From positions 1 through 64,000 of the forward strand of contig CAUJIN010000056.1 in assembly GCA_963205495.1 (NCBI GenBank): 64,000 nucleotides of DNA. Direction: 5' to 3'. Position 1 is the first letter of the stretch. Each line of letters starts with the position of its first letter. This document shows positions 1-8,117 of this stretch, piece by piece. This DNA is from Pseudomonadota bacterium. Its GTDB lineage: Bacteria > Pseudomonadota > Gammaproteobacteria > Xanthomonadales > Xanthomonadaceae. The notes under the pieces were generated by a model. The model saw nothing but the letters and a program-made list of their open reading frames with translations. It was not told the origin of the DNA and made no database searches. The translations under genes were made by a program, and so were the position numbers.

Positions 1-8
1 TCGAGTAA
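1..8 (+). other. Possible 3' end of an upstream gene
   Basis: The reading frame starting at base 3 gives Glu then a TAA stop at 6-8. The next 95 bases carry no gene and end in a strong terminator. This is consistent with the last codon of an upstream plus-strand gene, but two bases of context cannot prove it. Confidence 0.25.
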
Positions 9-102
9 GGCCCGATCCGGCCGCATCGCCCCGGACGGGCGGTGCGGGGCAGGCGGTGGATGCCTCCACCGCCTCGCCCGCCCGGATGCGCAGCTGCGAA
101 CG

Positions 103-136
103 AAAGGCCTCCCGCGCGGGAGGCCTTTTGCTTTTC
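103..136 (+). terminator. Rho-independent terminator
   Basis: A perfect 10-bp inverted repeat (GGCCTCCCGC / GCGGGAGGCC) at 106-125, with A residues before it, is followed by TTTTGCTTTT. It ends whatever transcript enters from the left. A second hairpin without a T tract lies at 51-74. Bases 137-195 hold nothing else recognisable. Confidence 0.85.
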
Positions 137-195
137 CGGACTGGCCTGGCGCAGCGCGGGATCGTCCGGGCTGCGGGCGTGGCATCATCATCGCG

Positions 196-1176
196 ATGGT
201 GCGCGCGACTTCCCTCCTGACCCTGCTTCTTTTCCTCGCGCATGCGTCGGCGAATCCGGCGCTCGCGCCGCAACCTGCTTCGAACGGCCCGGCGGAACTT
301 CCCGAAGGCGCACGGCTTTCGGCCCTCCTCACCGATGCGCGGCTGGCGGAGGTCAGCGGGCTGGCGGTCTCGCGCCGGCATCCGGGCATCGTCTGGGTCC
401 ACAACGACAGCGGTGCCTCCAGCGCCCTGTTCGCGGTGGATGCGCACGGCCGCGTGCGTGCACGGCTGGACCTTCCGGTGCCGAATGTGGACTGGGAAGA
501 CCTGGCCAGCTTCGAGCGGGACGGGCGTGCCTTCCTGCTGGTGGCAGACACTGGCGACAACGGCGGGTTGCGCCGCGAGCTGGCGCTGCATCTGGTCGAG
601 GAACCCGAGGCGCTGGAGGACGGGCGCGCCGATGCCGTGCGCACGATCCGCTTCCGCTGGCCGGACGGTCCGCGCGACTGCGAGGCGGTGGCGGTGGATG
701 CGGGCGAGGGCGCGGTCTACCTCGTATCCAAGAAACGCGTCCCGCCCGAACTGTTCCGCCTGCCGCTTTTTCCCGACGACGCCGGGGCGGTGCAGGTGGC
801 CGAGCCGCTCGGAACGCTTGCCGGCATCCTCCAGCCCAGCGCCGAGGATCGCGAGAAGAATCCGGTTTACGGCAAGTATCGCGGCCAGATCACCGCGGCC
901 GACATCCGCGCCGACGGCGCCCTGTTCGCGGTGATGAGCTATCGCCACCTCTACCTGTGGCCGCGCCACGCTCAGGGCTGGGCGCAGGCGCTGCGCCAGC
1001 CGCCGCGCCGGCTCGACCTGCCGTGGATGGCGCAGGCCGAAGGGATGGGCTTCGACGCGCGGGAAGATGCGCTCTGGATCAGTTCCGAACGCCTGCCTGC
1101 GCCCTTGATCCACTACTGGCTGGGGGTCGATGGCGAGCGGGTCACATCGGGAGGGGTGACTCGTATTGCAAGATGA
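196..1176 (+). CDS. Exported hypothetical protein, likely beta-propeller
   Basis: The 326-residue product starts with a clear Sec signal peptide (MVRATSLLTLLLFLAHASA). The mature part has repeated strand-rich segments such as SGLAVSRRHPGIVWVHNDSG, WEDLASF, LLVADTGDN and DCEAVAVD. These resemble the Ca-binding and acidic loops of esterase-like/phytase-like and SdiA-regulated propellers. No catalytic residues can be assigned. The ATG at 196 is chosen because it places the signal peptide at the N terminus; a longer frame from 42 in another phase is a shadow. The gene stands alone behind a terminator. Its stop codon lies inside the palindrome that precedes the SPFH gene. A periplasmic or secreted location is expected; the function is unknown. 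Confidence 0.8.
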   Translation: MVRATSLLTLLLFLAHASANPALAPQPASNGPAELPEGARLSALLTDARLAEVSGLAVSRRHPGIVWVHNDSGASSALFAVDAHGRVRARLDLPVPNVDWEDLASFERDGRAFLLVADTGDNGGLRRELALHLVEEPEALEDGRADAVRTIRFRWPDGPRDCEAVAVDAGEGAVYLVSKKRVPPELFRLPLFPDDAGAVQVAEPLGTLAGILQPSAEDREKNPVYGKYRGQITAADIRADGALFAVMSYRHLYLWPRHAQGWAQALRQPPRRLDLPWMAQAEGMGFDAREDALWISSERLPAPLIHYWLGVDGERVTSGGVTRIAR

Positions 1177-1193
1177 TATCTAAGTGATATCAT
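1173..1193. promoter_or_regulatory. Palindromic operator-like site upstream of the SPFH gene
   Basis: An 8-bp perfect inverted repeat, ATGATATC and GATATCAT around a 5-bp spacer (TAAGT), lies 25 bp before the SPFH start. It overlaps the stop codon of the preceding gene. A small ribbon-helix-helix protein is encoded in the same operon, so autoregulation through this site is an attractive inference. A GntR-type or other dimeric regulator is also possible. Confidence 0.6.
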
Positions 1194-1217
1194 AAATCCG
1201 CAAACAAGGAGAGCGTC

Positions 1218-2081
1218 ATGCACGAGATCGCCAAGAAATCCCTGCCGGGAATCCCCGTCCTGCTTCTGGTGCTGCTGGGCTTGCTGGGCAGCGCGGCGCT
1301 GTTTCTCGCCGTCATCGGTGGCGCGACGCCGGGAATGGTCGTCGCCTCGATCCTCCTCGGGCTGGCGCTGCTGGTGAGCCTGGCCGGCTTCTACACCCTC
1401 GAGCCCAACCAGGCCGGCGTGCTGAGCCTCTTCGGCAGGTACGCAGGCACGGTCAAGGAGAGCGGCCTGCGCTGGAACAACCCGTTCTATTCGGCCAAGA
1501 AGGTGTCGCTGCGGGTGCGCAACTTCGAGAGCGGCAAGCTCAAGGTCAACGAGCTGGAAGGCAGCCCGATCGAGATCGCCGCGGTGATCGTCTGGCAGGT
1601 GGTGGACTCGGCCGAAGCGGTCTACAACGTCGACGACTACGAAAGCTATGTCCACATCCAGTCCGAGGCGGCGCTGCGCGCGATGGCCTCGAGCTACCCC
1701 TACGACCAGCACGACGGCGACCGCATCGCCCTGCGCAGCCATCCGCAGGAAGTGTCCGAGCACCTCAAGGTGCAGATTTCCGAGCGCCTGGCGCGCGCCG
1801 GCGTGGAGGTGATCGAGGCGCGCATCAGCCACCTGGCCTACGCCCCGGAAATCGCCCAGGCCATGCTGCAGCGCCAGCAGGCCGAGGCCGTGGTCGCCGC
1901 GCGCACCCGCATCGTGTACGGCGCGGTGAGCATGGTGGAGATGGCGCTCGACGAGCTGAAGAAGAGCGGCGTGGTGGACCTCGACGAGGAGCGCCGCGCC
2001 GCGATGGTGAGCAACCTGCTGGTGGTGCTGTGCTCCGACCGCGCCGCCCAGCCGGTGCTCAACACCGGCTCGCTGTATTGA
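1218..2081 (+). CDS. SPFH (band 7) domain membrane protein
   Basis: The product has 287 residues. Two hydrophobic N-terminal segments (about 10-33 and 36-57) are followed by an SPFH domain that opens with EPNQAGVLSLFGRYAGT and includes ESGLRWNNPF. A C-terminal helical stretch (LAYAPEIAQAMLQRQQAEAV onward) probably mediates oligomerisation, as in stomatin-like proteins. SPFH proteins scaffold membrane microdomains and often control membrane proteases; no protease partner of NfeD type is adjacent. The start has the SD sequence AAGGAG at 1207-1212. The ribbon-helix-helix and DUF4177 genes follow closely, suggesting one regulated cassette. Confidence 0.92.
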   Translation: MHEIAKKSLPGIPVLLLVLLGLLGSAALFLAVIGGATPGMVVASILLGLALLVSLAGFYTLEPNQAGVLSLFGRYAGTVKESGLRWNNPFYSAKKVSLRVRNFESGKLKVNELEGSPIEIAAVIVWQVVDSAEAVYNVDDYESYVHIQSEAALRAMASSYPYDQHDGDRIALRSHPQEVSEHLKVQISERLARAGVEVIEARISHLAYAPEIAQAMLQRQQAEAVVAARTRIVYGAVSMVEMALDELKKSGVVDLDEERRAAMVSNLLVVLCSDRAAQPVLNTGSLY

Positions 2082-2083
2082 GG

Positions 2084-2149
2084 CCCGGGAATGGGGAATG
2101 GGAAAAGCCTCCCCCCTCCCGCCCCCGTGAATCCCCGATCCCCAATCCC
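2084..2149. repeat. GGGAATC/GGGGAATG-type intergenic repeat
   Basis: Runs of GGGAATGGGGAATGGG at 2087-2102 are answered by the near-complementary ATCCCCGATCCCCAATCCC near 2131-2149. The same class of sequence lies between pheS and pheT. It is a low-complexity intergenic repeat of the kind common in Xanthomonadaceae. Confidence 0.6.
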
Positions 2150-2353
2150 ATGAAAGAAAAAAAGGCCTATCCGCTGCGCATCAATGCCGACGTCCTGGCG
2201 GCGGTGCAGGCGTGGGCGGATGACGAGCTGCGTTCGGTGAACGCGCAGATCGAATACGTGCTGCGCGCCGCGCTGCGCAAGGCCGGGCGCCTGTCGCCAG
2301 CCGCGCCGGCGGCGCCGGAAATCGACGAGGGAGAAGACGAAAATGCGCAGTGA
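2150..2353 (+). CDS. Ribbon-helix-helix (Arc/HicB-like) DNA-binding protein
   Basis: The product has 67 residues. KAYPLRINADVLAAVQAWAD forms the beta strand and first helix of an Arc/MetJ fold, and SVNAQIEYVLRAALRKAG the second helix. The ATG at 2150 is chosen over the upstream frame start at 2030, which lies inside the SPFH gene and would add unrelated residues. Such proteins bind DNA as dimers that insert a two-stranded sheet in the major groove. It overlaps the DUF4177 gene by 11 bases. It may repress the operon through the palindrome at 1173-1193; no toxin gene is present, so an antitoxin role is less likely. Confidence 0.85.
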   Translation: MKEKKAYPLRINADVLAAVQAWADDELRSVNAQIEYVLRAALRKAGRLSPAAPAAPEIDEGEDENAQ

Positions 2354-2519
2354 ACGCTGGGAATACAAGGTCGTCACCGTCACCCCGAGCATCTGGGGAG
2401 AATTCCGCCCCGACGAGGTGACCGAGACGCTGAACCGGGAAGGGCGGGACGGCTGGGAGCTGGTCAATTCCCTGCTCTACGGCGTCGTGGTCACGCTGTT
2501 CCTGAAGCGCCCGCTGTGA
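2343..2519 (+). CDS. DUF4177 domain protein
   Basis: This short gene of 58 codons begins MRSERWEYKVVTVTPSIWG and contains EVTETLNREGRDGWELVNS. That combination (WEYKVV near the start, then a Gly-Trp-Glu-Leu-Val core) is the signature of the small DUF4177 family. Translation is coupled to the preceding ribbon-helix-helix gene by overlap. The function of the family is unknown. The C-terminal segment (LLYGVVVTLFLKRP) is hydrophobic and may be the last beta strand of the fold. Confidence 0.85.
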   Translation: MRSERWEYKVVTVTPSIWGEFRPDEVTETLNREGRDGWELVNSLLYGVVVTLFLKRPL

Positions 2520-2529
2520 GACTGCAATC

Positions 2530-3903
2530 ATGAACCGCAAGCTGGTCGTGGTCGTGCTGGCGCTGGGTTCGCTTGCCGGCGTCTATTTCAGCGCGGTGTG
2601 GCTGTTCGAGTCCCTGCTGATGCCGCCGGCGGTCAGCGCGCGGGCCGATCCGGAACACCTGCGCCTCGGCGAAGCCTTCCTCGACGACCTCGACGCCGGC
2701 CGCTACGAAGAAGCGCTTGCCCGCACCACCCCGCAGGTGCGCGAGGCGCTGGCCGAGGGCAAGCTGCAGAAGATCTGGGAGGCGCTTGCGGCCCAGCTCG
2801 GCGCGCGCAAATCGCGTAGCCCGCTGCGCGGCGAACTCGTGGGTGGAACGCCCGTGGTCACCTCCACGCTGATCTTCGGTCCGGCCGCGCTCGACGCGCG
2901 CATCGCCGTGGATTCGGACGGGAAGATCAGCGGGTTCCGCCTCGTGCCGGCGAAGCAGTCGGTACCGGCGCCGGCGCCGACGCCCGTGGCGAACGAACGC
3001 TTCGTCGAAACGCCGTTCGCGGTGGGCGAGGGCGCTTCTGCGCTGGAGGGCACGCTGACCCTGCCGCGCGGGAGCGGGCCGTTCCCCGCGGTGGTGATGG
3101 TGCACGGCTCCGGCCCGCACGACCGCGACGAAACCGTCGGCCCCAACCACCCGTTCCGTGACCTTGCCCACGCGCTGGCCGAGCGCGGGGTGGCGAGCCT
3201 GCGCTATGAAAAGCGCACCCGCGCGCATCCGGAGGCGTTCGCTTCCGGCGACTTCACCGTGGACGAGGAAACGGTCGACGACGCGGCGCGCGCGGTTTCG
3301 CAGCTTCGCGCGCACGCCGGCATCGACCCGCAACGGGTCTTCCTGCTGGGCCACAGCCTGGGCGCGATGATGGCCCCGCGCATCGCCGAGCGCGCACCGG
3401 ACCTGGCCGGGCTGATCCTGCTGGCGGCACCTGCGCGACCCTTGCAGGATATCGTGGTCGAGCAGGTGCGCTACCTCGCCGACCTCGACGGGAAGCTCGA
3501 CGAGGACGAGCGCGAGCAGATCGAGCAGTTTGCGGCGCAGGCCGCCGCCGTCGCCACGCTCGCCGGGAGCGAACCCGCGGCCGACACCCTGCTCGGCTTG
3601 CCCGCGCGCTACTGGATCGACCTGCGCGGCTACGATCCCGTCGCCACCGCGCGCGCGCTTCCCCAGCCGATCCTCGTGGTGCAGGGCGGGCGCGACTACC
3701 AGGTCACCGTCGACGGCGACTTCGCGCGCTGGCACGAGGCCTTCGACGGAATTGCGCGCGTGCAGTTCGCCTTCTACCCGGCGCTCAACCACCTGATGAT
3801 CGCCGGCGCAGGCGCGCCCGAACCGGCGGAGTACGCGGTCGCGGGCCAGGTGGACACGGGTGTGGTCGAGGACATCACGGCCTTCGTGGGCACCGCGCCG
3901 TGA
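2530..3903 (+). CDS. Exported alpha/beta hydrolase with DUF3887 domain
   Basis: The 457-residue product has an N-terminal signal or anchor (KLVVVVLALGSLAGVYFSAV). A DUF3887-like NTF2-fold region (about 40-140; FLDDLDAGRYEEALART) precedes a serine hydrolase domain. The catalytic triad is visible: Ser276 in GHSLG, Asp389 in GGRDYQV and His421 in LNHLM. VVMVHGSGPHDRDE holds the oxyanion loop. This domain order occurs in periplasmic esterases/peptidases related to dienelactone hydrolase; the substrate is unknown. It lies 10 bp after the DUF4177 gene and overlaps the next gene by 4 bp, so it is probably cotranscribed with both. Confidence 0.88.
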   Translation: MNRKLVVVVLALGSLAGVYFSAVWLFESLLMPPAVSARADPEHLRLGEAFLDDLDAGRYEEALARTTPQVREALAEGKLQKIWEALAAQLGARKSRSPLRGELVGGTPVVTSTLIFGPAALDARIAVDSDGKISGFRLVPAKQSVPAPAPTPVANERFVETPFAVGEGASALEGTLTLPRGSGPFPAVVMVHGSGPHDRDETVGPNHPFRDLAHALAERGVASLRYEKRTRAHPEAFASGDFTVDEETVDDAARAVSQLRAHAGIDPQRVFLLGHSLGAMMAPRIAERAPDLAGLILLAAPARPLQDIVVEQVRYLADLDGKLDEDEREQIEQFAAQAAAVATLAGSEPAADTLLGLPARYWIDLRGYDPVATARALPQPILVVQGGRDYQVTVDGDFARWHEAFDGIARVQFAFYPALNHLMIAGAGAPEPAEYAVAGQVDTGVVEDITAFVGTAP

Positions 3904-4478
3904 AACGGGATTTCGCCATCGCGCCGCCCGGCAAGTCGGCGCGCGTCAGCCTCGTGGCGCTGATCGCCGTCCTGCCCGCGCTGACGATCGTCCTTGTGCT
4001 CGCGCTTGGCACCTCCGGACGAATGCCTGCGGCCGGCCTCTGGATCACCACGGCCGCGGGAGCCGGAATGATCCTGCTGGCGGGCCTGCTCTGGTTCGGC
4101 CTGCACCGGATGCAGGTGCGGCTCGAAGACGGCGTACTGCGCGTGCGCGCCAGCGGCTACCGCCGCCGCGTCGCGCTCTCCGATCTGGACCTGGCGGCCG
4201 CGCGAGTCCTCGCGCTGGACGCCTCCAGCGAGTTCGCACCGCGGATCAAGCTCAACGGTATCGGGCTGCCCGGCGTGGCGGTCGGCCACTTCCGCGGCCG
4301 GCCGCTGAAGCGCCGCCTGTTCTGCGCCCTGACCGAGCGCCGCCGCGTCCTCGTCCTGCCCGAGCGCGGCGGCGAGCGCGCCCTCGTGCTGAGCGTGGAA
4401 AAGCCGCAGGAGTTGCTCGATGCGCTTGGGCGTTCCGCTGCGGGGCTGGGGCCGCGTGCCCGGGTTCCGGTACCCTGA
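3900..4478 (+). CDS. Membrane protein with PH-like domain
   Basis: The product has 192 residues and a GTG start that overlaps the previous stop (GTGA). Two transmembrane helices (about 15-37 and 43-63) are followed by a soluble part with the strand pattern MQVRLEDGVLRVRASGYRRR and IKLNGIGLPGVAVGHFRG. This fits a bacterial PH-like domain. Loss of an active site or other conserved residues cannot be judged because no enzymatic family is recognised. Translational coupling suggests it works with the hydrolase upstream. Confidence 0.75.
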   Translation: MKRDFAIAPPGKSARVSLVALIAVLPALTIVLVLALGTSGRMPAAGLWITTAAGAGMILLAGLLWFGLHRMQVRLEDGVLRVRASGYRRRVALSDLDLAAARVLALDASSEFAPRIKLNGIGLPGVAVGHFRGRPLKRRLFCALTERRRVLVLPERGGERALVLSVEKPQELLDALGRSAAGLGPRARVPVP

Positions 4479-4482
4479 TCCC

Positions 4483-5274
4483 ATGCGCAGGGATTCGTGC
4501 CGTCTGATCAACTTCGAACGCATCGAGGCGCTGCCCGCCGGCCTGATGCAGGGCCGCGGCAGCGCGACGGTGCGTGCGCTGGCGGGCGCGCGCTGGCTGC
4601 TGCGGCGCAAGCGCGACGGGCGCTGGCTGGGAGCGGTGAAGGGCGGGCGCGTCCTGGCCCTGCAGCCGCACGCGCTGCGCGCGGCGCTGGGACCCATGGC
4701 CGAGGGCGAGCTGCTGGATCGTCTGGATCACGCGCCCGCCGCCGGCGAAGCCACCCTGCCGCTGGCGCCGCTGCGCCTGCTGCTGGTCGGACTGGGGATC
4801 GGGGCGGACTATGGAGAGGCGCGCGGTCTTCCGGTGGTTCCCGAGCCTGCGAGCCTCGCTTTCGCCGGATTCGATCGCTACCGCAGACCCTTGTGGCTGA
4901 CGGCGGCGGCGGCGCGCGGCTGGATGCGGATGCGCGCCGCGGCGGCCGCGGACGGTGTTGCGCTCGAGGCCATCTCCGGCTACCGCAGCCACGCCTACCA
5001 GCTCGGAATCTTCCGCCGCAAGCTGGCGCGCGGGCAGAGGCTGGAGGACATCCTCGCGGTCAACGCCGCGCCCGGCTACAGCGAGCACCACGGCGGGCGG
5101 GCGCTGGACATCGGCACGCCGGGCGAACCGCCCGCCGAAGAAAGTTTCGAGGCGACGCCCGAGTTCGACTGGCTCACCGCGAAGGCCGCGCGCTTCGGGT
5201 TTTCGATGAGCTATCCGCGCGGCAACCCGCACGGCATCGTGTACGAGCCCTGGCACTGGTGCCTGGGTGCATGA
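4483..5274 (+). CDS. VanY-family D-alanyl-D-alanine carboxypeptidase
   Basis: The 263-residue product has the full zinc peptidase M15B motif set: SGYRS at 165-169, SEHHGGRALD at 200-209 (S200, His202, G205, A207, Asp209) and EPWHW at 255-259 (Glu255, His258). It should cleave terminal D-Ala from peptidoglycan stem peptides. The ATG at 4483 is preferred because an upstream in-frame ATG at 4420 lies within the preceding gene. No signal peptide or lipobox is visible, which is odd for an enzyme acting on the wall. The gene overlaps the start of the MCE permease gene by 8 bp, linking wall remodelling with envelope lipid transport. Confidence 0.87.
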   Translation: MRRDSCRLINFERIEALPAGLMQGRGSATVRALAGARWLLRRKRDGRWLGAVKGGRVLALQPHALRAALGPMAEGELLDRLDHAPAAGEATLPLAPLRLLLVGLGIGADYGEARGLPVVPEPASLAFAGFDRYRRPLWLTAAAARGWMRMRAAAAADGVALEAISGYRSHAYQLGIFRRKLARGQRLEDILAVNAAPGYSEHHGGRALDIGTPGEPPAEESFEATPEFDWLTAKAARFGFSMSYPRGNPHGIVYEPWHWCLGA

Positions 5275-6391
5275 GGGCGCCGACGTGAACGTCCCCAGTC
5301 TCGACGGCCCGGATGCGCAGGGCATGCTGCGCCTGTCCGGCGACTGGACCCTGGCGCACCTGCCGCTGCTGGAGCAATCGGTGGCTCGGGCGAGAGGCCT
5401 GGGCGTGCCGGCGCGCGTGGATGCCGGCTCGCTCGGCCGTCTCGACACCGCCGGCGCGAGCCTCCTGCTCGAACTGGTGGGCGAGGCGGGCGTCGGTGCG
5501 CTGCACGGATTGGCGCCGGCCAACGCGCGCCTGCTGGCGGCCGTTTCCGGGGCGAACGCGCAGGCGGCTCCGTGCCCCGCGGGGCCGGGCGGCCTGCGGC
5601 GCTTCGTGGCGGGCATCGGCACGGCGCTGGCCGAGGTCTGGGGCGGCGTGCTGCGCCTCGTCGCCTTCCTCGGCCTGCTGCTGGCGACCCTGCCCGGGGT
5701 GCTGGTTTCACCGCGCCGCTGGCGGCTCACGCCGCTGGTGGTGCAGATCGAACAGACCGGGCTCAACGCCGTTCCCATCATCGCCCTGCTGACCTTCCTC
5801 GTCGGCGCGGTGGTGGCCTTCCTGGGCGCGACGGTGCTGCGCGAATTCGGCGCCACGCTCTACACCGTGGACCTGATCGCCTATTCCTTCCTGCGCGAGT
5901 TCGGCGTGCTGCTGACCGCGATCATGGTGGCCGGACGCTCGGGCAGCGCCTTCACCGCGCAGATCGGTTCGATGAAGGCGCGCGAGGAAATCGACGCGAT
6001 CCGCACCCTGGGCATGAGTCCGATGGACGTGCTGGTGGTGCCGCGGGTCATGGCGCTGCTGCTGGCGCTGCCGATGCTCACCGCGCTGGCGATGCTCGCC
6101 GGCATCCTCGGCGGCGCGGTGGTGTGCGCGCTGGCGCTGGATATCTCGCCCACCATGTACTTTGCCCGCATCCAGGAGGTGACCGAGCTGCGCCACTTCT
6201 GGGTCGGGCTGTCCAAGGCGCCGGTGTTCGCGGTGATGATCGCCCTGATCGGCTGTCTGGAGGGTTTCAAGGTGTCCGGCAGTGCCGAATCGGTCGGGCG
6301 GCACACCACCTCCAGCGTGGTGCAGTCGATCTTCGTCGTGATCCTGATCGACGCGCTGGCGGCGGTGTTCTTCATGGAGATGGACTGGTGA
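5267..6391 (+). CDS. STAS-MlaE fusion permease of an MCE lipid ABC transporter
   Basis: The product has 374 residues. The N-terminal 100 residues look like a STAS/MlaB-type domain (MLRLSGDWTLAHLPLLEQSV, then RLDTAGASLLLELVGE). About 115-374 is an MlaE permease with several membrane helices and the conserved GRSGSAFTAQIGSMK and LGMSPMDVLVVPR. It is the membrane channel of a phospholipid transporter between inner and outer membranes. In Escherichia coli MlaB and MlaE are separate proteins; here they are fused. A GTG at 5285 is an alternative start. It overlaps the ATPase gene by 4 bp. Confidence 0.93.
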   Translation: MHEGADVNVPSLDGPDAQGMLRLSGDWTLAHLPLLEQSVARARGLGVPARVDAGSLGRLDTAGASLLLELVGEAGVGALHGLAPANARLLAAVSGANAQAAPCPAGPGGLRRFVAGIGTALAEVWGGVLRLVAFLGLLLATLPGVLVSPRRWRLTPLVVQIEQTGLNAVPIIALLTFLVGAVVAFLGATVLREFGATLYTVDLIAYSFLREFGVLLTAIMVAGRSGSAFTAQIGSMKAREEIDAIRTLGMSPMDVLVVPRVMALLLALPMLTALAMLAGILGGAVVCALALDISPTMYFARIQEVTELRHFWVGLSKAPVFAVMIALIGCLEGFKVSGSAESVGRHTTSSVVQSIFVVILIDALAAVFFMEMDW

Positions 6392-7179
6392 GCGCGGTGA
6401 GCGAAGATGCGGTCATCCGCGTGCGCGGGTTGCGCAACCAGTTCGGCGCGCAGGTGGTGCACGAGAACCTCGATCTCGGCGTGCGTCGCGGCGAGATCCT
6501 CGGCGTGGTGGGCGGCTCGGGCAGCGGCAAGTCGGTGCTGATGCGCTCGATCATCGGCCTCAATCGCCCGCGCGCGGGCGAGGTGGCGCTGTTCGGCGAG
6601 GACGTCGCAGCGATGGGCGCGGACGAACGCGCCCGCATCGACCGGCGCTGCGGCGTGCTGTTCCAGTACGGCGCGCTGTTTTCCTCGCTCACGGTGGCCG
6701 AAAACGTGCAGGCGCCGATGCGCGAGCTGCACTGCCTGTCGGAGGATCGCACGGCGAAGCTGGCGGCGCTCAAACTGGTGCTGGCCGGTCTTCCCGCTTC
6801 GGCCGGTGCAAAGTATCCGTCCCAGCTTTCCGGCGGCATGGTCAAGCGTGCCGCATTGGCGCGCGCGCTGGCGCTCGACCCGGAGCTGCTGTTCCTGGAC
6901 GAGCCCACCGCCGGCCTCGATCCCATCGGCGCGGCCGCCTTCGACCAGCTCCTTCTCACCCTGCGCGATGCGCTGGGGCTCACCGTGTTCCTCATCACCC
7001 ACGATCTGGATACGCTCTACACCATCTGCGACCGGGTGGCCGTGCTCTCGCAGCGGCGCGTGCTGGCCATCGACACGCTCGCAGCGGTGGCCAGCCATCC
7101 CGATCCCTGGATCCAGGACTACTTCCACGGACCGCGCGGACGCGCCGCGCAGTCCAGCGCGTCGCGGACAAGGACTTGA
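6388..7179 (+). CDS. ATPase of the MCE lipid ABC transporter (MlaF-like)
   Basis: The 263-residue ABC ATPase has Walker A GGSGSGKS at 42-49, signature LSGGM at 147-151, Walker B ending LFLDEP with Asp171/Glu172, and the H-loop HDLDT. The start is a GTG inside the TGA of the permease gene (GTGA overlap); the long open frame to the left of it is a shadow. It energises lipid movement by the MlaE-type permease and, with the downstream MCE protein, forms an MlaFED-like complex. Confidence 0.95.
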   Translation: MSAVSEDAVIRVRGLRNQFGAQVVHENLDLGVRRGEILGVVGGSGSGKSVLMRSIIGLNRPRAGEVALFGEDVAAMGADERARIDRRCGVLFQYGALFSSLTVAENVQAPMRELHCLSEDRTAKLAALKLVLAGLPASAGAKYPSQLSGGMVKRAALARALALDPELLFLDEPTAGLDPIGAAAFDQLLLTLRDALGLTVFLITHDLDTLYTICDRVAVLSQRRVLAIDTLAAVASHPDPWIQDYFHGPRGRAAQSSASRTRT

Positions 7180-7181
7180 AC

Positions 7182-8117
7182 ATGGAAACCCGTGCCAACC
7201 ACCTGCTGATCGGCGCCTTCGCCATCGTCGTGGTGCTGATCACCCTGGCCAGCCTGCTGTGGCTGGCGCGCTTCGGCCGCGACCGCAACGCCGGTTTCTA
7301 CGACATCGTGTTCTCCGAATCGGTGATCGGGCTCAGCCGCGGCTCGGTGGTGTCCTACAACGGCGTGCCGGTGGGTGACGTGGCCTCGCTCAAGGTGGAT
7401 GTGAAGGATCTTTCCCGCGTGGTGGTGCGGGTGCGCATCGCCGACCCGACCCTCATGCGGCGCGACACCGAGGCCACGCTCGGTTTCGCGGCCGTGACCG
7501 GAGTAGCCGACATCCGCCTCTCTGGAGGGTCGCTCGACAGCCCGCAGCTGGCGCTCGACCAGGACGTTCCGCTGATCACCGCCACGCTGTCCCCGCTGGC
7601 CAAGTTCACCGCTTCGGGCGAGGACATCATGGTCAACATCAACGAGGTGGTCACGCGGATCTCCGAACTGCTCTCGGCCGAGAACCGCGCCCACGTCAGC
7701 GCGGTGCTGAACAATCTGGATGCGCTCGCCACCACGCTGGGCGAGGAGCGCCAGGCGCTGGGCGAGGCGATCCAGCAGCTTGCCGCCGCTTCCGGGCAGC
7801 TCAAGTCCACCCTCGCCAGCATCGACGGCGCCGCGCGGTCGGCGCAGACGCTGCTGCACGGGCCGGGCGCCGAGCTCGTCGGCGACCTGCGCCAGACCGT
7901 GACCCGGCTCGACGCCCTGGCCGCGAACCTGGACGGGCTGGTGGCCGACAATCGCGGCGCGCTGTCCAGCTTCAGCCAGGGCGGCCTGCGCCAGGTCGGA
8001 CCCACGCTGGACGAGCTGCGCGCCACGCTGGCCTCGCTGCAGCAGCTTTCCGAGCGGCTTTCGCGTTCCGACGGCCTGCTGCTGGGCAACCGCCAACCCA
8101 AGGAGTTCAAACCGTGA
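7182..8117 (+). CDS. MlaD-like MCE domain protein
   Basis: The product has 311 residues: one N-terminal membrane helix (LLIGAFAIVVVLITLASLLW), an MCE domain (about 40-120; GSVVSYNGVPVGDVASLKVD) and a long helical C-terminal part rich in Leu/Ala/Gln, typical of tunnel-forming MCE proteins. It is anchored in the inner membrane and binds lipid in the periplasm. The ATG at 7182 with the SD sequence AAGGA at 7170-7174 is chosen; a TTG at 7176 is also in frame. Gene order and overlaps show it belongs to the same operon as the permease and ATPase. Confidence 0.92.
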   Translation: METRANHLLIGAFAIVVVLITLASLLWLARFGRDRNAGFYDIVFSESVIGLSRGSVVSYNGVPVGDVASLKVDVKDLSRVVVRVRIADPTLMRRDTEATLGFAAVTGVADIRLSGGSLDSPQLALDQDVPLITATLSPLAKFTASGEDIMVNINEVVTRISELLSAENRAHVSAVLNNLDALATTLGEERQALGEAIQQLAAASGQLKSTLASIDGAARSAQTLLHGPGAELVGDLRQTVTRLDALAANLDGLVADNRGALSSFSQGGLRQVGPTLDELRATLASLQQLSERLSRSDGLLLGNRQPKEFKP

